From Candidatus Sulfotelmatobacter sp. (GTDB lineage: Bacteria > Acidobacteriota > Terriglobia > Terriglobales > Acidobacteriaceae), in the NCBI GenBank assembly GCA_030041475.1, contig JASHNU010000075.1, forward strand, positions 16,902 to 80,901: DNA of 64,000 nucleotides, read 5' to 3'. The notes beneath the pieces were generated by a model. That model did no database searches and was not told the origin of the DNA. It was given only the letters and a program-made list of their open reading frames with translations. This document shows positions 51,865-60,869 of the stretch, in pieces. Made by a program: the position numbers and the translations under genes. The first letter of the stretch is position 1. Each line of letters begins with the position of its first letter.

Positions 51865-52319
51865 GTTGCCCCGTTCGATGGTGGCAGCCCGAGGGCGGGA
51901 TCACAAGGTTACCGGTCGACACGGAAGGACATGACCGACGGTGGAGCAGAGCATCGAGCCGCGCTTCCTTACGCACCATTCCTTACGCAACGACCGGAGC
52001 ATCGACGATTCCAGCGGTGCCGAACACGCGCCGGTAGGGTGTCCGGTCCGGGCATCTGCCAGTGCGGGCATGAAGAACTAACGTGACACGCCGGATGCCT
52101 AATCGAAAAGCTAAGGCGGGATTAAATTAATTGTAATGGGGATGTTTACGACGGCTCGCCGACCCTACCGTGCTGAACTGTTACTCCGACTCGGAAAGTT
52201 TCTTCTCGGCACCAGAGTTTTTTGCAATGGCTTTACATCTTCCTGACAAGTGGCCGAGTCATCTTTCGTATACGTGTCGTGGTAGCGCCAACTTACGATT
52301 TCCATTGGGAGGAAAGAAA
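51865..52319. other. Intergenic region with a decayed gene end
   Basis: Besides the pncB-like fragment at 51983-52042 and a tandem TTCCTTACGCA repeat next to it (51965-51990), I see no gene here. An in-frame extension of the next gene starts at 52170, but its ribosome site and signal peptide are at 52320. The T/A-rich stretch 52100-52300 should hold that gene's promoter. Confidence 0.4.
51983..52042 (-). pseudogene. Fragment matching the 3' end of nicotinate phosphoribosyltransferase
   Basis: The minus strand reads YRRVFGTAGIVDAPVVA then a stop; the C-terminus of the intact gene at 52935 is YRRVFGTAGISNAPLVA then a stop (14 of 17 identical). Similarity fades upstream of the Tyr. Only the last 18 codons are recognisable. 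It looks like the remnant of a second pncB-type gene or a duplicated end. Confidence 0.6.
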
Positions 52320-52778
52320 ATGATCAGGAAGATTTTCGCATTCACGGCGACGGCATTGCCAATTCTGGCCCTCGCACTGACGCCCAGAGCTGCCAGCGCG
52401 CAGAGCTTCACCGGCGACTATACGGTGTCCGTGACCGAGACGCTGTGTGGCGTCGCTGGCAACATCAAATGCGGCAACCAAAGTTACTGCCTGGAGCTGA
52501 CCGACGATGGCAGCGTCGGTCGGCCGCACAGCGGCCCGGCCACGCTGGACAGCTCCGATAGTAGCCAGCTTTCCGGGACGTTCCAGGTTATCGGCAGGAC
52601 AATCGTGGCGACTTTCGGAGTCGGCTCGGAGACGGGTGAGGCCGACAGCGTGGTTCTCGTCGCTCCCGCCAACGCCAGCACCGGGACAATCGGCGTTGGC
52701 GTCTACGACCTAGCCGCCGGCGGGAGTGAGGCCTCCGGTTTGGCAACGTTCGGCGTGAAAGACAGCTGCTCAAATTGA
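52320..52778 (+). CDS. Secreted protein, unknown
   Basis: A 152-residue exported protein: signal peptide (IRKIFAFTATALPILALALTPRAASA) then a small beta-rich domain with four Cys (TETLCGVAGNIKCGN, QSYCLELTDDG, final DSC). 'FTGDYTVSVTETLCG' and 'GTIGVGVYDLAAGG' show no recognised family. GGAGGAAAGAAA before the ATG is a strong ribosome site. Followed by a terminator hairpin. Confidence 0.75.
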   Translation: MIRKIFAFTATALPILALALTPRAASAQSFTGDYTVSVTETLCGVAGNIKCGNQSYCLELTDDGSVGRPHSGPATLDSSDSSQLSGTFQVIGRTIVATFGVGSETGEADSVVLVAPANASTGTIGVGVYDLAAGGSEASGLATFGVKDSCSN

Positions 52779-52787
52779 CAATAAGAG

Positions 52788-52810
52788 AGGGCAGCCTCTG
52801 GCTGCCCTTT
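52788..52810 (+). terminator. Terminator hairpin after the secreted protein
   Basis: AGGGCAGCC-TCT-GGCTGCCCT, perfect 9-bp stem with a 3-nt loop starting about 9 nt after the stop codon. Only a short T tail follows, so efficiency is uncertain. Confidence 0.7.
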
Positions 52811-52934
52811 CGCGCAATATTTGTGACCAAAAGCTGTTGTTGCTAGCAGGCCTTTACACTCACCGACACTCCTCGCTGTTTTATCGCCTAACATGAAAAG
52901 CTTGGATGTGCCAGATAGCTTGAAATCCAGCCGG

Positions 52935-54320
52935 TTAAGCCACCAAGGGCGCGTTGCTGATGCCCGCAGTGCCGAAGACGCGTCGGTAGCGCTCGACCTC
53001 TGATGGCGGCCCGAGCGCCTTGGAGTAGTTGTCAGAGAGTTTCACCGCGGGGCGGCCTTCGACCGTCGCAACCTTACAGATCAGGCCGATGGGGTCGAAC
53101 CCGCTTCCATCGTTGGGATTGCAGCCGCGGAAGTCGTTGGTGAGCAGCGTCCCCCAGCCGGCGCTGAAGCGGATGCGGCGTTCGGGTGTCCACTTGCTGC
53201 GATCCAGAAAGTCTGCCGCGCTGCGGAAGTCACGAGCCGCTACACCGGAAGCCAGAGTTCCACCGAAGTAAGCATGCAGCCCGAGAATCGGGTCGATATC
53301 GAGCGTGTCGGAGGCGATCAGGAGCTTTTCGCGTGCATCTTTGCCGCGAGCCTTGAGCCACGCGATGTATTCATCGCCGGCCACATACGGATCTTTGCTA
53401 TCGGCGCGCTGGCCCGTCCATTCACCGACCCAGTCCGGTGCTCCTGCCAGAAATTGCGTCGTGCCGAAGGTATCGGGGAGCATGACGCGCAGGGCGCCCT
53501 CGTAGGTTTGCTGCCAGAGTTCGAGAACGCGATATTGGGAAGCTTTCAGGGCCACGTCGTCAGGCGCGAGCGCGGCCATCACCATGGGAATCTCGTGGGC
53601 GTTGGTTCCGATGGCCTCGAGGTCGTGCTTGTGCGCGAGGAAGGCGTTCGACGTGCCAATAAAACTCGCGCCCAGATTGGCGGCCATGGCCACGACCACG
53701 TATTCCTGCCACAGAAAGCTGTGGCGACGGCGCGTGCCGAAGTCGGCGACGTTCAAGCCCGGCACGCCCCGCAAACGCTCGATCTTGCTCCATAGCTTCG
53801 TTTTGGCGCGCGCATAGAGAATGTCAAGGCCGAACTCGCTCAGCGTCTTTAAATTCGCCCGCGTCTTCATCTCGTCGAGAATGGCGAGCGAGTACAACTC
53901 CCACATCGTGGTCTCGGTCCAAGGTCCGTCGAAGGAAAGATGAATCTGGCCGTCGTGCACGGACAGGTGATAGTCCGAGAGGCGGAAGTCGCGCTCCAGC
54001 CACTCCAGAAATGCCGGTTCGAAGATGCCACGCCGGCCGTAAAACGTGTTGCCCGCCAGCCACACCAGTTCCGACTTGCGGAAGCGCAGTCCGCGGACGT
54101 GCTGCAGCTGCATCTTGAGTTCTTCGATGTGGATGACGTCGGCCATGCGGACCGCAGGATGGCGGTTGAAGAGTGAGAACTCGACGCGCGTCTTGGGGAA
54201 ATGTTTCCAGATGAACTGCAGCATCAGGAGCTTGTAGAAATCGGTGTCGAGCAGCGAGCGGATAACCGGATCGAGCTCCCAGTTGTGGTTATGCGCGCGT
54301 TCGGCGAAGTTGACGATCAT
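52935..54320 (-). CDS. pncB: Nicotinate phosphoribosyltransferase
   Basis: A 461-residue enzyme of NAD salvage: nicotinate + PRPP + ATP to nicotinate mononucleotide. Motifs: 'SLLDTDFYKLLMLQFIWKHFP', 'FGTRRRHSFLWQEYVV', 'GTSNAFLAHKHDLEAIGTNAHEIPM' with the phospho-accepting His of the family, 'LPDTFGTTQFL', and 'KLSDNYSKALG'. Length is at the upper end for PncB. ATG start. A remnant of a similar gene end lies at 51983. Confidence 0.95.
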   Translation of the reverse strand: MIVNFAERAHNHNWELDPVIRSLLDTDFYKLLMLQFIWKHFPKTRVEFSLFNRHPAVRMADVIHIEELKMQLQHVRGLRFRKSELVWLAGNTFYGRRGIFEPAFLEWLERDFRLSDYHLSVHDGQIHLSFDGPWTETTMWELYSLAILDEMKTRANLKTLSEFGLDILYARAKTKLWSKIERLRGVPGLNVADFGTRRRHSFLWQEYVVVAMAANLGASFIGTSNAFLAHKHDLEAIGTNAHEIPMVMAALAPDDVALKASQYRVLELWQQTYEGALRVMLPDTFGTTQFLAGAPDWVGEWTGQRADSKDPYVAGDEYIAWLKARGKDAREKLLIASDTLDIDPILGLHAYFGGTLASGVAARDFRSAADFLDRSKWTPERRIRFSAGWGTLLTNDFRGCNPNDGSGFDPIGLICKVATVEGRPAVKLSDNYSKALGPPSEVERYRRVFGTAGISNAPLVA

Positions 54321-54428
54321 GGGGAAAGGGCGTCCGTCACGGCCAGTTCACGGGTTCGTCCCGAAGATGACAGTGTAGAGGAAAAGCGCGATTCACGGCT
54401 CAAGATTGGACCGCGGCGAAGGATCGGA

Positions 54429-54656
54429 TTAATTATCGAGCGCGCATGCGCCGGGACCGCGGGGATCGCCGCACGATCCGCATGGCCCGGTTGAACGAGA
54501 CGGCGACGCGGAGCCCTTCGCCGACACCGCGAACAGCGAAAGCTGCGGTTGCAGTTTCGTGGCGTGGCACTTGGGGCACTCGGCCTTCTGCTTTCCGTAA
54601 ATGAGCGCCTCGAACTGGTGATGGCATTTCTCACAGATGTATTCAAAAATCGGCAT
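54429..54656 (-). CDS. FmdB-type zinc ribbon protein
   Basis: A 75-residue protein with the FmdB/CxxC_CxxC_SSSS pattern: 'MPIFEYICEKCHHQFEALIYG' then 'ECPKCHA' (CxxC pairs C8/C11 and C27/C30) and further Cys near the end (GPCGSCG). Small regulatory or RNA-binding role is usual for such ribbons; unproven. The longer frame to 54986 is not real because it overlaps the divergent gene. Divergent from the hydrolase, 48 bp apart. Confidence 0.85.
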   Translation of the reverse strand: MPIFEYICEKCHHQFEALIYGKQKAECPKCHATKLQPQLSLFAVSAKGSASPSRSTGPCGSCGDPRGPGACALDN

Positions 54657-54704
54657 TAGACGACTCCGGTCAGAATCGAGATCAGTCTCTATTAGAATCA
54701 ATTT

Positions 54705-55766
54705 GTGGGGACTTCGCAATTGGCTGGGTCTTCGGATGGTGTCGCTCCGGCCGGGCAACCAAGAAACCGCTCGTGGCAATGTCCGCCGTTCCGGCCGTAT
54801 CGCTGGCTGCGCGGCGGGCATGTGCAAACGATTGCCAGTTTCCTGTGGCCGCGGCGAATCCACCTGCCGGCGCAGGAAGAGCGGCTGGTGGAGGTAGCGC
54901 CGGGCATCAAGGTGCGCTGCCTGTGCTATTGGCGCGACGGTCGACGGGAGAATGCCGGCACGGCCTTGACGATGCTCGCGGTGCACGGGCTTGAGGGATC
55001 TTCAGAGTCGCAATATATGGTCGGCCTCGCGCGGCATGGGCTGGATGCCGGTATGAACGTCGTGCTCATGAACCAGCGCAACTGCGGCGGCATGGATCAC
55101 CTTGCGCCCACGCTCTACAACTCCAGCTTGTCGGGCGATGTGGCAGCCGTGGCGCGCGAGTTGATTGAAAAAGATGGCGTGTCGCGGCTGGCGCTGGCCG
55201 GTTTCTCTATGGGCGGGAACCTTGTGCTGAAACTGGCGGGGGAGTGGGGAAAGGATGGGCCGCCGCAGTTTCGCGCGGTGGGGGCGGTTTGTCCGGCGGT
55301 GGATTTGGCGCCCTCGGCCGACGCGCTGCACGAGCCGGCCAATCGCCTCTACGAACTTTATTTTCTGATGCAATTGTTCCGGCGCCTGCGACGCAAAGCG
55401 AAATTGTTCCCGGGACAGTTCGATGTCTCGCGGCTGAAGGGAGTTTCGAGCGTGCGCGCCTTCGATGATCGCATCACTGCCTATTACTGCGGCTTCACCG
55501 GCGCCGACGACTACTATGCGCGCGCGGCGGCAGCGAACGTGGTGGAGCGGGTCGCGGTGCCCACGCTCATCATTCACGCGGCGAACGATCCTTTTATTCG
55601 CATGCAGCCGGAGACTTTGAAGAAGATCGCGGCGAATTCCAACATCACGTACCTGGAGCCCGAGGACGGCGGCCATTGTGCGTTTGTCGGCGAGCCCAAT
55701 GGTGACGGCGATGACGGCCGCTGGGCCGAGCGCCAGGTGGTGGAGTTTCTGCGCCAGGTTGCCTGA
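54705..55766 (+). CDS. Alpha/beta hydrolase, YheT-like
   Basis: A 353-residue esterase-type protein of the YheT/AB_hydrolase_4 group: 'WLRGGHVQTIASFLWPR', 'MLAVHGLEGSSESQYM', 'VVLMNQRNCGGMDHLAPTLYNSSLSGD', nucleophile Ser in 'LAGFSMGGNLVLK', Asp in 'IIHAANDPFIRM', His in 'EDGGHCAFVG'. Substrate unknown. GTG 54705 is taken as start; the first 25 residues look poorly conserved, so a downstream start is possible. Confidence 0.88.
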   Translation: MGTSQLAGSSDGVAPAGQPRNRSWQCPPFRPYRWLRGGHVQTIASFLWPRRIHLPAQEERLVEVAPGIKVRCLCYWRDGRRENAGTALTMLAVHGLEGSSESQYMVGLARHGLDAGMNVVLMNQRNCGGMDHLAPTLYNSSLSGDVAAVARELIEKDGVSRLALAGFSMGGNLVLKLAGEWGKDGPPQFRAVGAVCPAVDLAPSADALHEPANRLYELYFLMQLFRRLRRKAKLFPGQFDVSRLKGVSSVRAFDDRITAYYCGFTGADDYYARAAAANVVERVAVPTLIIHAANDPFIRMQPETLKKIAANSNITYLEPEDGGHCAFVGEPNGDGDDGRWAERQVVEFLRQVA

Positions 55767-55780
55767 GGGGTTGCGGCGCC

Positions 55781-57148
55781 TTACTTTTTCGTTGTTTTCT
55801 TGGCCCGGCGTTTCCCGGCCGCCTTCCTGGGGGACGATTTTTCTGATGTCTTTCTTACGCCGAAAACCCGCGCAAAAATCTTGTCCACATTTTTCAGCTG
55901 CCGCTTCAGATCGAACGCGTGCTCGATCGTGTTTCGCGGCACGCGGCTGGTGATCTCATCGTCGGCCAGCACAAGCTGGTGAAAATCCAGACCTTCTTTC
56001 CAAGCCTGCATGGCATGTGCCTGCACCACGCGGTAAGCGTCTTCCCGGCTGACTCCATGCTCGACCAGGTCGAGCAACAGCTGACCGCTGAAGACCAGGC
56101 CGCGCGTTGATTCCAGGTTGGCGCGCATGCGGTCGGGGTAGACGAACAATGTGTCAATCAGGTTCGCGGTTCTCGCCAGCAGGTAATCGGCCAGCGTGGT
56201 CGAATCAGGCAAGATGACGCGCTCAACCGAGGAATGCGAAATATCGCGTTCGTGCCAGAGCGCGACGTTCTCGAATCCAGCCTGCGCGTTCGAGCGCACC
56301 ACGCGGGCCAGGCCGCTGATCTGCTCAGCGTTCACCGGATTGCGCTTGTGCGGCATGGCCGATGATCCCTTCTGCTTTTCGCTGAAGAATTCCTCGGCCT
56401 CGCGCACTTCAGTCCGCTGCAGGTGGCGAATTTCCGTTGCGATTTTGTCGAGCGTGGAGGCGATCACGGCTAGCGTGGCCAGATATTGGGCATGACGGTC
56501 GCGCTGGATCACTTGCGACGAGACGGCGGCAGCTTTCAATCCCAAACGGGCGCAGATTTTTTCCTCGAGTTCCGGCGTAAGGTGGGCAAAGATTCCCACC
56601 GCTCCGGAAAACTTGCCCACGCGCATATCTTCGGCAGCGGCGGCGAAGCGGGCCATGTTGCGCTGCGTCTCCGAATACCAGTTGGTCAGCTTGAAGCCGA
56701 AGGTGATCGGCTCCGCATGAATACCGTGCGTGCGGCCGACCATGGGCGTGTCTTTGAACTCCCATGCGCGACGCTCAAGAACTTCGACCAGCCGCTGCAG
56801 GTCTTGCGCAATGACTTGCGACGCCTGGCGGATAAGCAGAGCCTGCGCGGTATCGACAACGTCATTCGAGGTGAGGCCGTAGTGGAACCAGCGGGCGTGC
56901 GGTCCCACGATTTCCGCGACCGCCGTGGTGAAGGCGATGACGTCATGGCGGACTTCGGCCTCGATTTCGTGAATGCGCTCGACTCGGAAATCGGCACGCT
57001 CGCGGATGGCCTTGGCGGCCTCTTTTGGGACCAGGCCGGCCTCGGCGAGCGTCTCAGTGGCGGCGACTTCGACGGCCAGCCAGGTGCGGAAGCGGTTTTC
57101 ATCGCTCCAAATGCGGGCCATCTCGGGCCGGGTGTAGCGCGGGATCAC
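55781..57148 (-). CDS. purB: Adenylosuccinate lyase
   Basis: A 455-residue fumarase/aspartase-family enzyme acting twice in purine synthesis (SAICAR to AICAR, adenylosuccinate to AMP). Motifs: 'RYTRPEMARIWSDENRFRTWLAVEVAATE', 'EIEAEVRHDVIAF', 'YGLTSNDVVDTA', 'VGRTHGIHAEP', and the signature 'GSSAMPHKRNPVNAEQI'. The C-terminal 25 residues are very Lys/Arg-rich, an extension beyond the usual end. GTG start with GGAGG about 8 nt upstream. Confidence 0.95.
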   Translation of the reverse strand: MIPRYTRPEMARIWSDENRFRTWLAVEVAATETLAEAGLVPKEAAKAIRERADFRVERIHEIEAEVRHDVIAFTTAVAEIVGPHARWFHYGLTSNDVVDTAQALLIRQASQVIAQDLQRLVEVLERRAWEFKDTPMVGRTHGIHAEPITFGFKLTNWYSETQRNMARFAAAAEDMRVGKFSGAVGIFAHLTPELEEKICARLGLKAAAVSSQVIQRDRHAQYLATLAVIASTLDKIATEIRHLQRTEVREAEEFFSEKQKGSSAMPHKRNPVNAEQISGLARVVRSNAQAGFENVALWHERDISHSSVERVILPDSTTLADYLLARTANLIDTLFVYPDRMRANLESTRGLVFSGQLLLDLVEHGVSREDAYRVVQAHAMQAWKEGLDFHQLVLADDEITSRVPRNTIEHAFDLKRQLKNVDKIFARVFGVRKTSEKSSPRKAAGKRRAKKTTKK

Positions 57149-57284
57149 GAGGGGCTCCTCCCGATGGGGAAAGCGGAAATGTATGGACAGAGGATTCTAA
57201 ACGGATAGAGGGAAAGAGGCCAGTTGGATGAACCCCGGCCTTCCTTCGAGCATCATCCCACCAGGAGAGAGACAGCGTCCCCGC

Positions 57285-57313
57285 TTTCTTTATGTATCGT
57301 TACACGATATAAT
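57285..57313 (+). promoter_or_regulatory. Promoter of the marR-CLC operon
   Basis: A perfect TATAAT (57308-57313) with a weak -35 (TTTCTT at 57285-57290) 17 nt upstream. Start site expected near 57320. Operator-like palindromes lie in its spacer/-10 region and just downstream. Confidence 0.6.
57295..57309. promoter_or_regulatory. Operator-like palindrome 1
   Basis: TATCGT-TAC-ACGATA, perfect 6-bp arms, overlapping the spacer and first bases of the -10 box. A second copy is centred exactly 30 bp downstream. Confidence 0.6.
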
Positions 57314-57324
57314 TAAGGTGAGAC

Positions 57325-57339
57325 TATCGCGGCACGATA
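57325..57339. promoter_or_regulatory. Operator-like palindrome 2
   Basis: TATCG-CGGCA-CGATA, same outer arms as palindrome 1, ending 10 nt before the marR ATG. Binding here would block elongation or initiation. Confidence 0.6.
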
Positions 57340-57349
57340 CAATCGCGGC

Positions 57350-57808
57350 ATGAAACGACTCACCCTGTCCGATTATCAGGCTCTGGCCGAGTTCCGGTAC
57401 CAGATCCGCAAATTCCTGCACTTCAGCGAGCGCGCGGTGCAGGCGGCTGGTCTGGAGCGCGGTCAATACCAGCTCATGCTGGCCATCAAGGGAATGCCGC
57501 ACGGAGTTCGTCCGCGCATTCGCGAGCTGGCCAACCGCATGCAGATCCAGCACCATAGCGCCGTCGAATTGATCAACCGGCTGGAAGGCGGAGGATACGT
57601 ACGGCGCGATCGCGCCCAGGACGACCGCCGCGAGGTACTGCTTACGCTTACTCCTAGGGGTGAACGGGTGCTTGCGGAACTGGCGCTCTATCATCACGAA
57701 GAGCTGCGCAGCTCTGCCCCTACTCTGGTCGCAGCCCTGCAGCGCCTCATGCAAAGCGGTGACGGTGCGAAAGCCCCTGGGCACGGGCGGAGGAAGACCG
57801 CGCAGTGA
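57350..57808 (+). CDS. MarR-family transcription regulator
   Basis: A 152-residue winged-helix repressor: 'RYQIRKFLHFSERAVQAAGLERGQYQLMLAIKGMPHGVRPRIRELANRMQIQHHSAVELINRLEGGGYVRRDRAQDDRREVLLTLTPRGERVLAELA' covers the wHTH, recognition helix and wing. It is the first gene of an operon with two CLC channels and overlaps the first (GTGA). Two TATCG-N5-CGATA palindromes at its promoter suggest that it represses its own operon. The ligand is unknown. Confidence 0.9.
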   Translation: MKRLTLSDYQALAEFRYQIRKFLHFSERAVQAAGLERGQYQLMLAIKGMPHGVRPRIRELANRMQIQHHSAVELINRLEGGGYVRRDRAQDDRREVLLTLTPRGERVLAELALYHHEELRSSAPTLVAALQRLMQSGDGAKAPGHGRRKTAQ

Positions 57809-59592
57809 GTACGGCCAACGCTCCGCTATCGCCGCCGGCGCAGTTCCGCATCGTGCTGATTTCCTTTCTGTCGGCGGCGATCGGCCTTGTCGCTGGCATC
57901 GTGGCCTACATTCTCTACAAGCTGATCGGTCTGTTCACCAACCTCTTCTTCTTTCATCGCTGGTCAACCAGTTTTGCCAGCGTGAGCTCGCACCATCTTG
58001 GCCCATGGGTGATTGGCGTGCCTGTTGTCGGCGGATTGATTGTCGGCGTCATGGCGAAGTACGGCACATCGAAAATCAAAGGTCACGGCATTCCCGAGGC
58101 GATGGAAGCTGTGCTGGTGAATCGCAGCCGCATCGCACCGCGCGTCGCGCTGCTGAAGCCGATCTCTGCCGCCATCGCGATCGGGACCGGCGGCCCGTTC
58201 GGCGCCGAGGGGCCCATCATTCAGACCGGCGGCGCGATCGGTTCGCTGGTTGGGCAGGTCCTCCATACGACCGCTGCAGAGCGGAAAGTGTTGCTGGCCT
58301 GTGGCGCGGCAGCGGGAATGTCTGCCACGTTCAACACGCCGATCGCCGGAGTGATTCTGGCCATCGAGCTCCTGCTCTTTGAATTTAAATCTCGATCGTT
58401 CATCCCGCTTGTCATTGCCAGCACCCTGGCAACGGCTGTTCATATGCAGCTTCTGGGACCCGGGCCGATGTTTCAGGTGTCGGCCGTCGACTTCGCAATT
58501 CCGCGGGCGTTGCCCTTTTATCTCCTGTTGGGGCCGATCTGCGGACTGGCCGCGGTCGCTTTGAGCAAGGCGCTGTACTGGGTAGAGGACTCGTTCGAAA
58601 AGTTTCCCGTAGACGAGTTATGGTGGCCAGCGATCGGAGCCCTGGCGCTCGGCATCATTGGATTCTTTGTGCCTCGCGTATTTGGCGTTGGCTACGACAC
58701 GATTGGCGACATTCTGAACGGCGCACTGGCGTGGAAGCTTCTGCTAATCGTAATGGTCGCCAAGTTCGCTGCGCTGGTGATTTCGCTGGGATCTGGTACA
58801 TCCGGCGGATTGCTCGCCCCGACCTTCATGTGGAGCGCGGCAATGGGCGGCCTGTTTGCCATCGCGGGTAATCATGTTTTTCCGTCGGCGCATCTTTCTC
58901 CCGGCGCATTTGCGCTCGTCGCCATGGGGGCGGTCTTTGGTGCGGCATCGCGAGCGGCTTTCTCCTTCATTATTTTTGCCTTCGAAATCACCCGCGACTA
59001 CAACTCCGTTCTGCCCCTGATGTTGGTCGCGGTGATCGCCGACGGCGTGGCCATGCTGTTCATGCCTTCCAGCTCGATCATGACCGAAAAACTCGCGCGG
59101 CGCGGGCTGCGCGTGCACCAGGACTACGAGGCAGATGCGCTCACCCAGGCGACGGTCGGCGAGACCATGGAGAAGGACCCTCCCCTCATCGCTGCCGATA
59201 CGACGGTTGGCGCCCTGGCCGAACGCATTGCGCGCCACGATCCGGCCGTGAGCCGCCATCAGGCGTTGCTGATCGTCGACAATAATAACCAACTCTCCGG
59301 CATCATTACCCGGGGTGACATCGTCACTGCACTCGACAAGGACCCTTCCGGAGCCATGACGGTGCAGCAAGCGGGCAGTACGCACGTCGTCGTGACTTAT
59401 CCGGATGAGCTCGTCTCGGAAGCGGCCGCGAAACTGTTGCGCTTCGGCATTGGCCGCCTGCCCGTCGTCGATCGTAACGACGAGCGGAAAGTAGTGGGCT
59501 ATCTGGGGCGCGCTTCCGTTCTGGCGGCGCGACTGCGCCGCTTTCACGACGAACATGTCTTTGAACCGGGATGGCTCACGGGGTCGAAGTAA
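57805..59592 (+). CDS. CLC-family chloride channel/transporter with two CBS domains
   Basis: A 595-residue CLC protein. Membrane part about 1-425 with family motifs 'GHGIPEAMEAVL' (GSGIP position, Ser replaced by His), 'GGPFGAEGPIIQTGGAIGS' with the gating Glu E135, and 'SLGSGTSGGLLAPTFMWSAAMGG'. CBS pair about 450-585. Whether it is a channel or a Cl-/H+ exchanger cannot be decided by eye. GTG start overlaps the marR stop. It is the first of two CLC genes in the unit. Confidence 0.93.
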   Translation: MSTANAPLSPPAQFRIVLISFLSAAIGLVAGIVAYILYKLIGLFTNLFFFHRWSTSFASVSSHHLGPWVIGVPVVGGLIVGVMAKYGTSKIKGHGIPEAMEAVLVNRSRIAPRVALLKPISAAIAIGTGGPFGAEGPIIQTGGAIGSLVGQVLHTTAAERKVLLACGAAAGMSATFNTPIAGVILAIELLLFEFKSRSFIPLVIASTLATAVHMQLLGPGPMFQVSAVDFAIPRALPFYLLLGPICGLAAVALSKALYWVEDSFEKFPVDELWWPAIGALALGIIGFFVPRVFGVGYDTIGDILNGALAWKLLLIVMVAKFAALVISLGSGTSGGLLAPTFMWSAAMGGLFAIAGNHVFPSAHLSPGAFALVAMGAVFGAASRAAFSFIIFAFEITRDYNSVLPLMLVAVIADGVAMLFMPSSSIMTEKLARRGLRVHQDYEADALTQATVGETMEKDPPLIAADTTVGALAERIARHDPAVSRHQALLIVDNNNQLSGIITRGDIVTALDKDPSGAMTVQQAGSTHVVVTYPDELVSEAAAKLLRFGIGRLPVVDRNDERKVVGYLGRASVLAARLRRFHDEHVFEPGWLTGSK

Positions 59593-59660
59593 GCGGGATC
59601 GAAGCCAGCGAGGTCGAGGTCAGCCGGGTCGAAGTAAGATGAATGGCACAGGAGAATGGA

Positions 59661-60863
59661 ATGGATCATCCCCTAGACGATCGTCCTTTTGCCGATCGTT
59701 CTCCTGCCGAGCGCTCTCTCGGCAGTCCGCGGCCGAATCGCACCCACGAAACGCCGCGGCTGGCCTTGCTCCTGCTGGTGGCCGTGGTGCTCTTTGTGGC
59801 CGTCGCCGGAATCTCGCGCGCCTATCAGGCGCTGCAGGCGTCGCTGGGAAACCGTTGGTTCATGCGCGGCCTCGCCGACCTGAGCGCGCAGCAGTTTGAC
59901 TCCTCGGTCAAGGAATTTCGCGCCGCACTCCTGTACTCCCGCGACAACTATACGTATCAGGCCAACCTGGCGCGCGCGCTCATTGGCGACAAGCGCACCG
60001 CCGAAGCCTATGCCTACCTCATCAACCTGTGGGAGCGGCAACCCGAGGACGGCTTGGTGAATCTTGAACTGGCGCGCATTGCAGCGCAGAAGTCCGATTC
60101 GCAGCAGGCTCTTCGCTACTATCACAACGCGATCTACGCCAGCTGGCCGGGTGACGAAGAAAGAGCGCAGCGGCACGCTGTCCGCGTCGAGCTGATCGAA
60201 TATCTGCTGCGCATCAACGCCAAGGCGCAGGCCGAATCGGAGTTGATCGCGCTCGACGCCAATCTGGGCGACGACCCGTCAGAACAGGCGCAAGCCGGGG
60301 ATCTTTTTACTCGCACACAGGACTATGAACGCGCGCTAGCCGCCTACCGTGCATGCCTAAAAACCGACCGGCACAATTTGCAAGCGCTGGCAGGTGCAGG
60401 CATGGCCTCTTTCGAACTTGGTCGCTATCCGGTTGCCCAACGGTATTTACAGGCCGCCGCGGCCGCCAATGCGGGAGATACAAAGAGCGCTGATCTGCTC
60501 AAGACGACAGAGATGGTGCTGCAAATGGATCCCTTCCAGCGGGGCATCTCGATTGCCGACCGGAGCCGCATCGTTGTGCGGAACTTCGCTATCGCCGGAG
60601 ATCGCCTGAAAAGCTGCACTCCCATTTCCACTTTGAAGACCGGCCCTGCGCAGCCACCAGCCACATTTGGGAGCCTGCAGAACAGTTGGGCGAAACTGAA
60701 ACCGCGGATCACGGAATGGAGGCTTCAGCGAGATTCCGACCTGGTGGAATCGGCCATGGAACTCGTGTTTAACATCGAGCGCCAGACCAGCGTCACCTGC
60801 GCCTCGCCGCAAGGACCGGATCTGGCTCTGCTCATGATCGCAAAATTGCACGAAGGTGCGTAA
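59661..60863 (+). CDS. Membrane-anchored TPR protein
   Basis: A 400-residue protein: short acidic/Arg-rich N-terminus, one membrane helix (about 34-56, RLALLLLVAVVLFVAVAGIS), then TPR units ('GLADLSAQQFDSSVKEFRAALLYSRDN', 'ANLARALIGDKRTAEAYAYLINLW', 'DLFTRTQDYERALAAYRACLKTDRHNLQALAGAGMASFELGRYPVAQRYLQ'). No enzymatic motif. Lies between the two CLC genes, so it may assist or regulate them. ATG 59661 has AGGAG 6 nt upstream; an in-frame ATG at 59643 is possible. Confidence 0.8.
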   Translation: MDHPLDDRPFADRSPAERSLGSPRPNRTHETPRLALLLLVAVVLFVAVAGISRAYQALQASLGNRWFMRGLADLSAQQFDSSVKEFRAALLYSRDNYTYQANLARALIGDKRTAEAYAYLINLWERQPEDGLVNLELARIAAQKSDSQQALRYYHNAIYASWPGDEERAQRHAVRVELIEYLLRINAKAQAESELIALDANLGDDPSEQAQAGDLFTRTQDYERALAAYRACLKTDRHNLQALAGAGMASFELGRYPVAQRYLQAAAAANAGDTKSADLLKTTEMVLQMDPFQRGISIADRSRIVVRNFAIAGDRLKSCTPISTLKTGPAQPPATFGSLQNSWAKLKPRITEWRLQRDSDLVESAMELVFNIERQTSVTCASPQGPDLALLMIAKLHEGA

Positions 60864-60869
60864 GTAGAC

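Noticed and set aside
59581..59640. CRISPR-like short tandem repeats (GGGTCGAAGTAAGC variants)
   Set aside because: Units of about 14-16 bases without spacers; this is a low-complexity repeat after the CLC stop codon.
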